A stretch of 64,000 nt of DNA from CAZTDD01 sp964612675 (GTDB taxonomy: Bacteria > Hinthialibacterota > Hinthialibacteria > Hinthialibacterales > JAKPRU01), in assembly GCA_964612675.1 (NCBI GenBank), contig CAZTDD010000020.1, forward strand, positions 1-64,000, read 5' to 3'. The notes under the pieces are model-generated. The model made no database searches, was not told the origin of the DNA, and was given only the letters and a program-made list of their open reading frames with translations. Positions 17,624-26,028 of the stretch are shown piece by piece; positions within the stretch are counted from its first letter, which is position 1, and each line of letters opens with the position of its first letter. A program made the position numbers and the translations under genes.

Positions 17624-19051
17624 GTGGACAATTCAATCAACCGACGTCAGTTCTTAGAAGGAAGCGCAGCGTGTGCCGGCGCTGTATTGCTGAGTGCCGG
17701 TCAAGTCCGAGCGCAGGGTGATGGAGATTGGCCGCCCAAAATGAAGCCGGTGAGAATTCACCAGGTGTATATCGGCAGGACCGGGGGCATCTATCTGTCC
17801 CGGCCGAAAGACGAAATCGCGAAATTCGAAAATTACCTCAAGAAACTTGAAAAGAAGCTCGGAAATGTAGAGTTCGTCGGCGGCGAATTGACACCGCCGG
17901 AGGATGTGTCGAATGTGATTCAGAAACTCCCGAACGCGGATGGGGTTCTCATGTTCCACCTTTCGGGACATGGCGGCGGCGCTCCGGCGCAGGCAATGTC
18001 GAAGATACTCGACGCTGGTCTCCAGACCGCCGTATTTACACAACCATTCAGCGGACACGGCTGGATGTATTTTCCCCGTTGGCAAAAGCAGGGCAAGAAT
18101 GTTGTCCTACTGCCGACAAGCGATTGGGACGAGATCGAGCGGGTCGTGAAACTGATGCGTGTCCAGCCGCTGCTCAAACAGACTCGTATTCTTGTGATTC
18201 GAGGGCCGCAGGGAACCGATGCGGCATGCTCGGCTGACCGAGTGAAAACACGCCTCGGCGCTGAGATGATTCCGATAAGCGTTGAAGAAACGCTGAAGGA
18301 ACATCAAGCTGTCGATATCAAAGAAGCTGAAAAAGAAGCGGAGAAATATTGGATCGGCGCGGCCCAGAAGATCGTGGAACCGTCACGAGATGAAATCATC
18401 AACGCGACTCGTTTCTATTTGGCCGTCAAAAACATCATGAAGAGAGAGGGGGCACACGCTGTCACCAGTTCGAACTGCATGGGTGAGCCGGCCAAAGGGT
18501 GCTTGTGTTTCAGTAAACTGTGCGATATTGGTCTGGTCGGAGCATGTGAAGGGGACATGGATTCAACATTGACGATGCTGATGTTCAACTATGCCTTTGG
18601 CGTGCCCGGCTTCATTACCGACCCTGTGTTCGACACCTCGAAGAACGCGCTCGTCCATTTCCATTGTACTTCCGCGACGCGAATGGACGGTCCCGACGGG
18701 GAGCGTTTGCCGTTCACGATCCGTACACAGAGCGACAGCGAGCGGGGAGTTTCGCTTGACGTCGAAAACCGGATCGGCCAGCTCGTGACCTGCGCCAAGT
18801 TTATCAACCTCGATACGATGCTGATTTCCACCGGCAAGATTTTCGATGTTACTCACGATGAACTTGGCTGTCGGACGCAGTTTTGGACGGAAGTGAAAGA
18901 CGCTGACAGCATGTATCACAACTGGGGAATGGGAATTCTGGAAGGTGGAACGATGACGCTGCTTCACCGCGCTGTTTTCTACGGCGACCACATGCAAGAT
19001 GTCCAGCGTCTGGGTCATTTGATGGGATTCAACGTTGTTGAGGAAGCATAA
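17624..19051 (+). CDS. Tat-exported L-fucose/L-arabinose isomerase-like protein
   Basis: A 475-residue protein. The start is GTG at 17624, with AGGAAGGA just upstream and the Tat signal immediately after (NRRQFLEGSAACAGAVLLSAGQVRA). The body resembles the sugar-isomerase fold of FucI/AraA-type proteins. It has an N-terminal Rossmann-like half (VLMFHLSGHGGG, ILVIRGPQG) and a C-terminal half with candidate metal ligands in ACEGDMDS, GFITDPVFD and VHFHCTSA, followed by VENRIGQLVT. In true isomerases, Glu, Asp and His bind the divalent metal. An exported isomerase is unusual, so it may act on a released sugar outside the cytoplasm or have another function. Placement directly after an alpha-L-fucosidase supports a fucose link. 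Confidence 0.85.
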   Translation: MDNSINRRQFLEGSAACAGAVLLSAGQVRAQGDGDWPPKMKPVRIHQVYIGRTGGIYLSRPKDEIAKFENYLKKLEKKLGNVEFVGGELTPPEDVSNVIQKLPNADGVLMFHLSGHGGGAPAQAMSKILDAGLQTAVFTQPFSGHGWMYFPRWQKQGKNVVLLPTSDWDEIERVVKLMRVQPLLKQTRILVIRGPQGTDAACSADRVKTRLGAEMIPISVEETLKEHQAVDIKEAEKEAEKYWIGAAQKIVEPSRDEIINATRFYLAVKNIMKREGAHAVTSSNCMGEPAKGCLCFSKLCDIGLVGACEGDMDSTLTMLMFNYAFGVPGFITDPVFDTSKNALVHFHCTSATRMDGPDGERLPFTIRTQSDSERGVSLDVENRIGQLVTCAKFINLDTMLISTGKIFDVTHDELGCRTQFWTEVKDADSMYHNWGMGILEGGTMTLLHRAVFYGDHMQDVQRLGHLMGFNVVEEA

Positions 19052-19065
19052 GTGCTGATTTGGGA

Positions 19066-19107
19066 CGGCGGTTTCGGCGATTGCGGGATCTATCGCCGAA
19101 ACCGCCG
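19066..19107. terminator. Bidirectional hairpin between convergent genes
   Basis: A perfect 16-bp inverted repeat: arms 19066-19081 and 19092-19107 with a 10-base loop. The right arm encodes the last codons (RRFRR) and stop of the DUF2062 gene on the minus strand. No long T-run follows on either side, so termination may be only partial. Confidence 0.6.
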
Positions 19108-19623
19108 CTTGACGATGCGCCTGAGATAAGATCGTTGGCATAAACACACCCAAATCAACCAGACCAGTAGATAGGCCAGAAGCGAGACGATAGCCGCCAG
19201 GATTAAAGACCCCGTCCAGAGATACGCACTCTGCTTGACGATGGAGTTCATTCGGCCTTGATGGCCGAGCAAGTCGAACAAGTCTTCCACGATGAAGACT
19301 TCTTCAAGGATATACCGCCCGAATTTCCAGCAAGTCAAGTAGATGGGTGCCAAGGTCAGAGGATTGGTGACCCAGCACGCCGCCAGGGCGATGGGAAGAT
19401 TGAACCGAAAGTACAGCGCCCCCAGGACAGCCAGAAACATTTGGAACGGGATGGTCGGGGTCAGGGCAATAAACAGTCCCAAAGCCAGGCCGCCGGCGAC
19501 CGCCCGCACGTCGTGGATCCAGAGATGCTTCTGGAACAGGTGATCGCCGAAAACACGATAAAACCATGCGCTTTTCAGACGGTTTCGGATCTGTTCCTGT
19601 TTCTTATGAAGCCTATACCACAT
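19090..19623 (-). CDS. DUF2062 domain membrane protein
   Basis: A 177-residue protein with a basic N-terminus and about three membrane segments. The DUF2062 signature is clear: AVAGGLALGLFIALTPTIPFQMFLAVLGALYFRFNLPIALAACWVTNPLTLAPIY, ending in a second hydrophobic block LILAAIVSLLAYLLVWLIW. The domain occurs in inner-membrane proteins of unknown function, sometimes fused to glycosyltransferases. The start at 19623 follows a weak GGGG; in-frame upstream GTG codons exist but would run towards the preceding gene. It lies 48 bp downstream of the FAD oxidoreductase and is probably co-transcribed with it. Confidence 0.85.
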   Translation of the reverse strand: MWYRLHKKQEQIRNRLKSAWFYRVFGDHLFQKHLWIHDVRAVAGGLALGLFIALTPTIPFQMFLAVLGALYFRFNLPIALAACWVTNPLTLAPIYLTCWKFGRYILEEVFIVEDLFDLLGHQGRMNSIVKQSAYLWTGSLILAAIVSLLAYLLVWLIWVCLCQRSYLRRIVKRRFRR

Positions 19624-19670
19624 AGACAACCCCACTGTTTGACGAACAATCCCCACGCATAGACGCCCGC

Positions 19671-21125
19671 TCAACTCCCAAAATACACGCCGCCCTTTTC
19701 CAGCGCTTTCCTCAGCTCCGCGTACGGCAGCTCGCGTGATCCGCATTTGCGCTTGGAACACAGGGCCGCCGCTGTGCCGGTGGCCTGGCCTTGGCCCATG
19801 GAACACACGGTGTTCCGCGTCGACATGTGCGCACGGTGATCCGAGGTGATCAACATTCCCGACGCGAAAAGATTCTCGATTCCCGCAACACACAGAGCCC
19901 CATACGGCACTCCATACGTCCCGCCGTTCTTTATCTGCAACCGCGGCGCGGAATCATGGAACCCGTACACCATCACTTCGTCATCAAAATGTCGCCCTTC
20001 AATCACATCCTCGTGTGAGATGTCATAGTCGCAGGCGATCAGCCTGCCACGCCGGATACACAGCGACGGGCTTGTCCGCGCCATAATCGCCTTTTCACAT
20101 CCCGGAACATATTTTCTGAACAGCTCAACCGCCCTGTATTGACGCTTTCGCAGTTCCAATTCCGCCTTTGTCACAGCGTCTCGATCCGTTGGGCTGACCG
20201 GCATCTTCAGATTCAGCTTGATGAACATCAGGTAGTTGTCATGCACGGTTGTTGTTGTAGTGGACATGCCTATCTTCCCTGCCTCTTCGCGAAACTCGGA
20301 CGGCAGGTTTGCCGATATCCCGCTAAGCCGCACGATTTGATCGTTTTCGCCGCTGCGAAGACCCTCGGCGTACTGTCCCACCGCATCGTGCGACTTCAGA
20401 AATTCGTAGTACTTTTCGATGCTCACGTTGGCCAGGCCGATACTGTTGCATACGGGATAATCGTTCGGCTCGGTATATTCAGCCTCCGCAAACGCCGACA
20501 GGTCGCCGTATGCGGTACAATCCACAAACGAGTCCGCATAAATCGCTTCTCTTCCATTGCGGCTTTCTATGATGACCCCTTTGATACGGGAACCGTTCAT
20601 AATGGCTCCCACGAGGAGCGTATTGACCGCTACGTACACGCCCGCTTCATCGAGCATTTGAAAGGTCATCAGCTTGTACAGTTCGGTATCGATTGCGGTA
20701 CAAACGGAGTCGTAGTCGTAGCCTTTGAACATCTCAGCGTGGCCGGTTGTGCCGCCGATTTTCCGCAGCCGGTCGATAATCTCCAAAGGAATCCCTCTAA
20801 CCACCAGCGTCTTCTCCGCCTCAGGAAACGCTTTCCAGAGGTTATAGAAACTGTGGATAGCCGTGCCGCCCTCTACGACTGTCCCGCCGGTATATCCTTT
20901 TCTCTCGATCAGCATCGTCTTCGCGCCCTGGCGTGCTGCGGCAAGCGCCGCGACCACACCTGCGGTACCGCCTCCCGCGACGACTACATCGACTTTTTGG
21001 ACCGGCAGGTTTTTGGCGGCTTCCTCGTAGTAGTCTCCCGTCTTGTTTTCACTGCCTTGAGCGAAAGCGGTTTGTGCGCCAATTCCAAGCATAAAGACAC
21101 TTTTCGAGAAATTGCGGCGATCCAT
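19671..21125 (-). CDS. Tat-type FAD-dependent oxidoreductase (FAD_oxidored family)
   Basis: A 484-residue flavoprotein. The N-terminus MDRRNFSKSVFMLGIGAQTAFAQ is a twin-arginine signal. The dinucleotide-binding motif VVVAGGGTAGVVAALAAARQGAKTMLIER spans about 46-74, and a second FAD-contact region follows (YADSFVDCTAYGDLSAFAEAEY). Near the C-terminus are GVPYGALCVAGIENLFASGM and the cofactor-closing Met-Gly-Gln-Gly (CSMGQGQATGTAAAL). This family (PF12831) is frequent in Planctomycetes-like bacteria, often beside carbohydrate genes, with mostly unknown substrates. Upstream lies a 2-hydroxyacid dehydrogenase in the same orientation. Confidence 0.92.
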   Translation of the reverse strand: MDRRNFSKSVFMLGIGAQTAFAQGSENKTGDYYEEAAKNLPVQKVDVVVAGGGTAGVVAALAAARQGAKTMLIERKGYTGGTVVEGGTAIHSFYNLWKAFPEAEKTLVVRGIPLEIIDRLRKIGGTTGHAEMFKGYDYDSVCTAIDTELYKLMTFQMLDEAGVYVAVNTLLVGAIMNGSRIKGVIIESRNGREAIYADSFVDCTAYGDLSAFAEAEYTEPNDYPVCNSIGLANVSIEKYYEFLKSHDAVGQYAEGLRSGENDQIVRLSGISANLPSEFREEAGKIGMSTTTTTVHDNYLMFIKLNLKMPVSPTDRDAVTKAELELRKRQYRAVELFRKYVPGCEKAIMARTSPSLCIRRGRLIACDYDISHEDVIEGRHFDDEVMVYGFHDSAPRLQIKNGGTYGVPYGALCVAGIENLFASGMLITSDHRAHMSTRNTVCSMGQGQATGTAAALCSKRKCGSRELPYAELRKALEKGGVYFGS

Positions 21126-21191
21126 AGCATCCTCCGTGTTTGACGAGTCCGGTGTGGAATATACGGCACTCCGTACTATACCGGATTTGAA

Positions 21192-22172
21192 CTACTTGTC
21201 GTATATCTCGGCATTCAGACAGTTCGGCGGTTTTTCGCCGCGCAATCCCGCAACGAGGTTTTCGGCGGCCATGACCGCCATCCGGGATCGTGTTTCCACG
21301 GACGCGCTCCCGATGTGGGGGAGTAAGACGGCGTTGTCCATATTGAACAATTCCGGCTCGATCTTCGGCTCATGTTCAAAAACATCCAGCCCGGCACCGG
21401 CGATTTTCTTCTTGCTGAGTGCGTCTGCAAGCGCTTCTTCATCGACCACCGGACCGCGTGCCGTGTTGATCAGGTAGGCGCTCGGTTTCATTAGACTGAA
21501 TTGCTTTTCTCCGATGAGATGGTGAGTCTCTTCTGTCAGCGGGGTGTGGATTGTGACAAAGTCGGATTCACGCAGCAGTGTCTCGAGATCCGTTTTCTTT
21601 GCGTTTAATTCCTTTTCGCGATCGGGCGGGAGCGAGTCGACATCACTGTAAATCACCTGCATATCGAATCCGCTTGCACGCTTCGCGACCGCCTGTCCGA
21701 TTCTGCCCATGCCGATGATTCCCAGGGTCTTGCCATATACATCGCCACCCATCAGGAGCATTGGCCCCCAACCTTTAAAGCGACCGGCCCGTGTGTAGCG
21801 GTCGCCTTCCGAGACCCTCCGTGCGACGTCCATGAGCAACGCCCAGGCGAGGTCCGCCGTGGTTTCGGTTAAGACACCTGGTGTGTTTGTTACCGGGATA
21901 CCTCGTTTGGTGGCTTCGGCAATGTCGATGTTGTTGAATCCGACGGCGTAATTCGCGATAGCGCGCAGTTTGGACGCGGCCTCGAAGAACTCGCGGTCAA
22001 TTTTGTCGGTCAATAGACAAAGAAGGCCGTCCTTGTCGCCGATGAATTCGAACAGCTCAGCCCGGGTCATTCCGCGATTGTGAGGAAAGAGATCGATCTC
22101 GGATGTGTGTTCGCGGAGAACCTCCAGGCCCGGCTCCGGGATTTTTCGTGTTACCAACACCTTGTCAGGCAT
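21192..22172 (-). CDS. D-isomer-specific 2-hydroxyacid dehydrogenase (glyoxylate/hydroxypyruvate reductase type)
   Basis: A 326-residue cytoplasmic NAD(P)H-dependent dehydrogenase. The order is substrate domain, Rossmann domain, substrate domain: NYAVGFNNIDIAEATKRGIPVTNTPG, then the nucleotide-binding GIIGMGRIGQAVAKRA (about 154). Catalytic Arg is in NTARGPVVDEEAL, Glu in FEHEPK, and His in LLPHIGSAS. The overall sequence fits GyaR/GhrB-like enzymes reducing glyoxylate or hydroxypyruvate. An alternative is a 2-ketogluconate reductase, which would suit a sugar-acid pathway. It lies 66 bp upstream of the FAD oxidoreductase, and a repeat block separates it from lpxH. Confidence 0.92.
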   Translation of the reverse strand: MPDKVLVTRKIPEPGLEVLREHTSEIDLFPHNRGMTRAELFEFIGDKDGLLCLLTDKIDREFFEAASKLRAIANYAVGFNNIDIAEATKRGIPVTNTPGVLTETTADLAWALLMDVARRVSEGDRYTRAGRFKGWGPMLLMGGDVYGKTLGIIGMGRIGQAVAKRASGFDMQVIYSDVDSLPPDREKELNAKKTDLETLLRESDFVTIHTPLTEETHHLIGEKQFSLMKPSAYLINTARGPVVDEEALADALSKKKIAGAGLDVFEHEPKIEPELFNMDNAVLLPHIGSASVETRSRMAVMAAENLVAGLRGEKPPNCLNAEIYDK

Positions 22173-22198
22173 GATGTTTCTCCTTTTTACAGGCAGCG

Positions 22199-22273
22199 TT
22201 GGTGGGCTACGCTTCGCTTTGAGCCCACCCTACGGCTTTGAGCCCATCCTACTGATTTGAGCGCATCCTACCG
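22199..22273. repeat. GGTGGGCTACG repeat plus three tandem 19-20 bp units
   Basis: TTGGTGGGCTACG at 22199-22211 can pair with AGCCCACC downstream. Three degenerate tandem copies follow: GCTTTGAGCCCACCCTACG (22216-22234), GCTTTGAGCCCATCCTACTG (22235-22254) and ATTTGAGCGCATCCTACCG (22255-22273). Single-arm relatives occur at 42261 and 56541, and a large version at 26984-27156. Confidence 0.75.
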
Positions 22274-22295
22274 ATAGGCTTCTATGATGACGGAT

Positions 22296-23000
22296 TCACC
22301 CGTCGAAGTAAATCACGTTTCTCTTGCCGTCTTTCCAGCCGAATGCGTAGACCGTTCCCTTTCGATCCCCGATGGTGTATTCCCTCTGGTAGGTGTCGTG
22401 AATGTGACCGTGAATGATCACATCCACACCGCTGGATATCACTGACTCGTACGCTCGGCTTGGGATTTCGAGAGTCCGCTTCGATTTTCCACTGACGATC
22501 ACGTTGCTGGCTTCGGTCATCCGTTGCGCGATACCGGACAGAATCGGCCCGGGCAAGTGATCCGCGAGCCACCGCATCGGACGACTTCGGATGAAGGTTT
22601 TGTACATCTGGTAGGCGTAATCGTTCCAGCAAAGCTCATCCCCGTGCCCGATATACACAACACGACCGCCGATCTCCATCAGACTTGGATTGGGCAGAAC
22701 ATGGATATACGGCACGCGCTCGATATAGCGTGTGGCGAGAAAATCACGGTTCCCTTCCAAGAAGAACACATCGATTCCACGCTCCGCATACTGCCGCAGC
22801 CGCGTAAGAAACTCCCCATATTGCTCGCGAATGAACTCTTCGTGGTTGATCCAGAAGTGGAATGTGTCTCCGAGAAGGAAGATCTGCTTTGTGTCCGCAG
22901 GCATTTCGTCGAACAATTGATCGATTTCGGTATGCGGGCCGCCGGGATGGTGAAGATCCGCTACGAAGAAGTTCTTTCCGGGTTTCGACAGAGAGACCAT
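22296..23000 (-). CDS. lpxH: UDP-2,3-diacylglucosamine diphosphatase-like metallophosphoesterase
   Basis: A 234-residue calcineurin-like phosphoesterase. Metal-binding motifs appear in family order: ADLHH (D-x-H), GDTFHFW (GD), GNRDF (GNxD), HGDELCWND and HGHIH (GHxH). GNRDF with the HGDELCxxD block is characteristic of LpxH, which cleaves UDP-2,3-diacylglucosamine to lipid X in lipid A synthesis at the inner membrane. The start at 23000 is assigned by homology; an in-frame GTG at 23042 would add 14 residues and no SD is obvious for either. Other lipid A genes are absent here. A general LpxH-like phosphoesterase is the alternative. It diverges from guaA. Confidence 0.82.
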   Translation of the reverse strand: MVSLSKPGKNFFVADLHHPGGPHTEIDQLFDEMPADTKQIFLLGDTFHFWINHEEFIREQYGEFLTRLRQYAERGIDVFFLEGNRDFLATRYIERVPYIHVLPNPSLMEIGGRVVYIGHGDELCWNDYAYQMYKTFIRSRPMRWLADHLPGPILSGIAQRMTEASNVIVSGKSKRTLEIPSRAYESVISSGVDVIIHGHIHDTYQREYTIGDRKGTVYAFGWKDGKRNVIYFDG

Positions 23001-23020
23001 CAGAAGACTATCAAAGCGAG

Positions 23021-23026
23021 TATAAT
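23021..23026 (+). promoter_or_regulatory. Perfect -10 box upstream of guaA
   Basis: TATAAT with a preceding GAG, 52 bp before the guaA start. No good -35 hexamer lies at 16-18 bp, so this is a weak call. Confidence 0.3.
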
Positions 23027-23077
23027 GGTGACAAATCTCCACGAGTGTAACAAAGATCTCCGTCCCACAGGAGGAGT

Positions 23078-24634
23078 ATGGACTCTATGACAGTTGCTCA
23101 GCATGACAAGATTTTGATCCTGGACTTCGGTTCGCAATACAGTCACTTGATCGCCCGCCGTGTCCGTGAACTCGGCGTGTATTGCGAGCTACATCCGTGC
23201 ACATTGGCCGGCGAGGCGATCCGCGATTTCGGTGCGAAAGGAATTATTCTCTCGGGAGGGCCGGCTTCGGTATACGAGGATGGAGCGCCGACAGTCGACA
23301 AAACTCTATGGAATATTCCGGTACCGGTTCTGGGGATTTGTTACGGTCTCCAGTTGATGGTTCATCATCTGGGGGGCAAGGTCGATCCGGGCACGCGCCG
23401 CGAGTACGGTCACGCGGACCTCGATATCGTCGGTCCTGCCAGTCTTTTTGCAGGAGTTCCCAATAAGACCTCGGTGTGGATGAGTCATGGCGACCGGGTT
23501 ACGGCGCTCCCTGAAGGGTTTACAACGCTCGCCCGCACCGAGAATTCGGACTACGCCGCTATCGCAAACACGGAGCGGGGATGGTATGGCATCCAGTTTC
23601 ATCCCGAAGTGACCCATACGCCTGACGGCTTGAATATGCTCGATAACTTCGTTTCCACTATTTGCAATTGTCGTCATGATTGGACCATGGGATCGTTCGT
23701 CGACGAGGCCGTGAAGAAGATCCAAACCGAAGTCGGTGAAGGGAAGGTCATCGGCGCGGTAAGCGGCGGCGTTGATTCCACTGTAGCCGCAGCTCTGCTC
23801 AACCAGGCCATCGGCGACCGGTTCACGGCCATTTTTGTCGATAATGGGTTGCTTCGCCTTAACGAAGCGGACCAGGTTGCCACACGGCTTCGCGACCGTC
23901 TTGGGATACAACTCGTTGCCGTCGATGCTTCCGATCGATTCCTGGCACGGCTGGAAGGCGTTAGCGACCCGGAACAGAAACGAAAAATCATCGGGAATGT
24001 CTTTATCGAGGTTTTCGAAGAAGAGGCTGCGAAAGTCGGCGATGTCGATTTCCTGATGCAGGGCACCTTGTATCCCGACGTGATTGAATCGAGGTCGTTT
24101 CGCGGCCCCTCAGCCAAGATCAAGAGCCACCACAATGTCGAAGGGCTTCCCGATCGCATGAATCTGAAACTCATCGAGCCGCTTCGCGAGTTGTTCAAAG
24201 ACGAGGTACGTGCACTCGGTAAGGAACTCGGTCTCAGCGACGAGTTGGTTTACCGTCAGCCATTCCCGGGACCGGGGCTCGGTGTGCGCTGTTTGGGCGA
24301 TCTGACGCGAGAACGTCTAGACATACTTCGCGAGGCCGATGCGATTTACATTGAAGAAATCCGCAAGGCGGGACTCTACCGCGACATCGGCCAGGCGTTC
24401 GCAGTACTACTGCCGGTTCGATCCGTGGGGGTGATGGGCGATGACCGAACGTACGAGGAGGTGATCGCTCTTCGAGCGGTGTATACAAAAGACTATATGA
24501 CCGCCGACTGGATTCCGCTGCCCCAGGGATTCCTACGAACGGTATCCAACCGTATCATCAACGAGGTCCGGGGCGTGAATCGGGTTGTGTACGATATCTC
24601 CAGCAAACCCCCGAGCACCATCGAGTGGGAATAG
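23078..24634 (+). CDS. guaA: GMP synthase (glutamine-hydrolysing)
   Basis: A 518-residue cytoplasmic enzyme converting XMP, ATP and glutamine to GMP. The class I glutamine amidotransferase domain comes first (ILSGGPASVYEDGAP; nucleophile Cys88 in LGICYGLQ; His/Glu in IQFHPEVTHT). The ATP-pyrophosphatase domain follows with PP-loop GAVSGGVDST, then the dimerisation/XMP domain with QPFPGPGLGVRCLG and the C-terminus YDISSKPPSTIEWE, as in nearly all GuaA proteins. Length matches the family. AGGAGG lies three bases before ATG 23078. A second ATG at 23087 is possible. It is followed after 10 bp by miaB. Confidence 0.98.
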   Translation: MDSMTVAQHDKILILDFGSQYSHLIARRVRELGVYCELHPCTLAGEAIRDFGAKGIILSGGPASVYEDGAPTVDKTLWNIPVPVLGICYGLQLMVHHLGGKVDPGTRREYGHADLDIVGPASLFAGVPNKTSVWMSHGDRVTALPEGFTTLARTENSDYAAIANTERGWYGIQFHPEVTHTPDGLNMLDNFVSTICNCRHDWTMGSFVDEAVKKIQTEVGEGKVIGAVSGGVDSTVAAALLNQAIGDRFTAIFVDNGLLRLNEADQVATRLRDRLGIQLVAVDASDRFLARLEGVSDPEQKRKIIGNVFIEVFEEEAAKVGDVDFLMQGTLYPDVIESRSFRGPSAKIKSHHNVEGLPDRMNLKLIEPLRELFKDEVRALGKELGLSDELVYRQPFPGPGLGVRCLGDLTRERLDILREADAIYIEEIRKAGLYRDIGQAFAVLLPVRSVGVMGDDRTYEEVIALRAVYTKDYMTADWIPLPQGFLRTVSNRIINEVRGVNRVVYDISSKPPSTIEWE

Positions 24635-24644
24635 GGCCGATTCG

Positions 24645-25967
24645 ATGAAGTTTCACATCCAAAGTTTCGGCTGCCAGATGAACGTGTACGACTCCGAGTC
24701 GATCACGGGGATCCTGCGTGCGACCGGCCATGAGCCGGTCACCGACATGCGCGAGGCGGACCTCGTTTTACTCAATACCTGCTCCGTACGCAGGGGGGCG
24801 GAAACCCGTGTGCTCGGCCAGCTGGGACATCTGAAGAGCATGAAACGGCGCGGCGTCATCCGCCATATCGCTGTGTGTGGCTGTATGGCTCAGAAGCACC
24901 AGCGTAATCTGCTGGAAGAATGCGATTATATCGATCTCCTTATCGGTCCCAGTGCGTTGCCTGCGCTGCCCGGCCTTCTTGAACGTCTGACCCTGGGCGA
25001 CGGTCCACTGATGGAATTCTCGATCATGGACGGAGAGGATCGCGAGGAGTTCGTTGCATCCGATGGTCCCGCTGCCTATCCGTGTTTTGTAACCATCATG
25101 AAGGGATGCAACCGTTACTGTTCGTATTGTGTGGTTCCCTCGACACGCGGTCCCGAACGATCTCGACCGCCTGCGAAGGTGCTGGACGAGATTCGCGGGC
25201 TTGTGGATCGCGGGTATCGTGAAGTGACTCTACTGGGTCAAACGGTAGACTCTTATCGATACGGCGATACGGATTTCGTCGGTCTCCTTGAGAAAGTGGA
25301 TCGGATCGAGGGGCTTCGGCGGATTCGGTTCGCTACATCCCATCCCGCCGACGCGAATGAACGGCTTCTTTTTGCGTTGCGGGATCTGGAGAAAGTCTGC
25401 GAGCAACTTCACTTACCCGTCCAATGCGGTTCGAACAGAATCCTGGCGGCGATGTGCCGGGACCACACGCGCGAAGATTACCTCGGCATCATTGACCGGC
25501 TCAGGGAGATATTTGACGGTGTATCCTCGGAGTACGTTCCGGCGATTTCAACCGATCTGATCGTCGGGTTCCCGGGAGAAACAGACGAGGATTTCGAGCA
25601 GACCCTGGATTTGATGAGGCGTGTCCGGTGGGATAACGCGTTTATGTTCAAGTTCTCGATTCGTCCAGGAACCCCTGCCGCTACAATGCCCCATCAAGTG
25701 GACGAAGACGTCAAATCCCGCCGTCTCGAACAAGTCATTGAACTTCAACACCGAACCGGCCGGCAGATCAACGAACAATTGATCGGTCAATCGGTTGAGG
25801 TCATGCTTGAAACGCCTGCAGACGATTCCGACTGGGAGGGGCGCTCGCGTCAGGGGCGGGTTGTGAAGGCTACCGGAGCGCCTTCCGACGCGAAGCCGGG
25901 GGATCTGCTCCGCGTACGTGTGAACGACACCACCACTTATACACTCTTTGGATCTGCAGTACCCTGA
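24645..25967 (+). CDS. miaB: tRNA-2-methylthio-N6-isopentenyladenosine methylthiotransferase
   Basis: A 440-residue radical SAM enzyme adding the 2-methylthio group to isopentenyl-A37 of tRNAs that read UNN codons. The N-terminal UPF0004 domain (IQSFGCQMNVYDSE, NTCSVR, CGCMAQ) supplies three Cys for the auxiliary cluster. The radical SAM cluster motif is GCNRYCSYCVVPSTRG (CxxxCxxC). FPGETDEDFEQT and the C-terminal TRAM domain (IGQSVEVMLE ... GDLLRVRVN) complete it. The frame runs upstream into guaA, but ATG 24645 gives the family N-terminus. MiaB is preferred over MtaB or RimO by the CQMN and TRGPERSRP motifs. Confidence 0.96.
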   Translation: MKFHIQSFGCQMNVYDSESITGILRATGHEPVTDMREADLVLLNTCSVRRGAETRVLGQLGHLKSMKRRGVIRHIAVCGCMAQKHQRNLLEECDYIDLLIGPSALPALPGLLERLTLGDGPLMEFSIMDGEDREEFVASDGPAAYPCFVTIMKGCNRYCSYCVVPSTRGPERSRPPAKVLDEIRGLVDRGYREVTLLGQTVDSYRYGDTDFVGLLEKVDRIEGLRRIRFATSHPADANERLLFALRDLEKVCEQLHLPVQCGSNRILAAMCRDHTREDYLGIIDRLREIFDGVSSEYVPAISTDLIVGFPGETDEDFEQTLDLMRRVRWDNAFMFKFSIRPGTPAATMPHQVDEDVKSRRLEQVIELQHRTGRQINEQLIGQSVEVMLETPADDSDWEGRSRQGRVVKATGAPSDAKPGDLLRVRVNDTTTYTLFGSAVP

Positions 25968-26028
25968 CTCATCGTTCAAGTCTCTATTGCAGTTGCGGCT
26001 TATCGCGAAGCCCGAATCCGAGGACATC

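Noticed and set aside
20139..21143. 334-residue plus-strand frame opposite the FAD oxidoreductase
   Set aside because: Long but antisense to a flavoprotein with complete motifs; composition is shadow-like.
22199..22273. Possible CRISPR array from three tandem 19-20 bp units
   Set aside because: The units are contiguous without spacers, are degenerate, and no cas gene is near.
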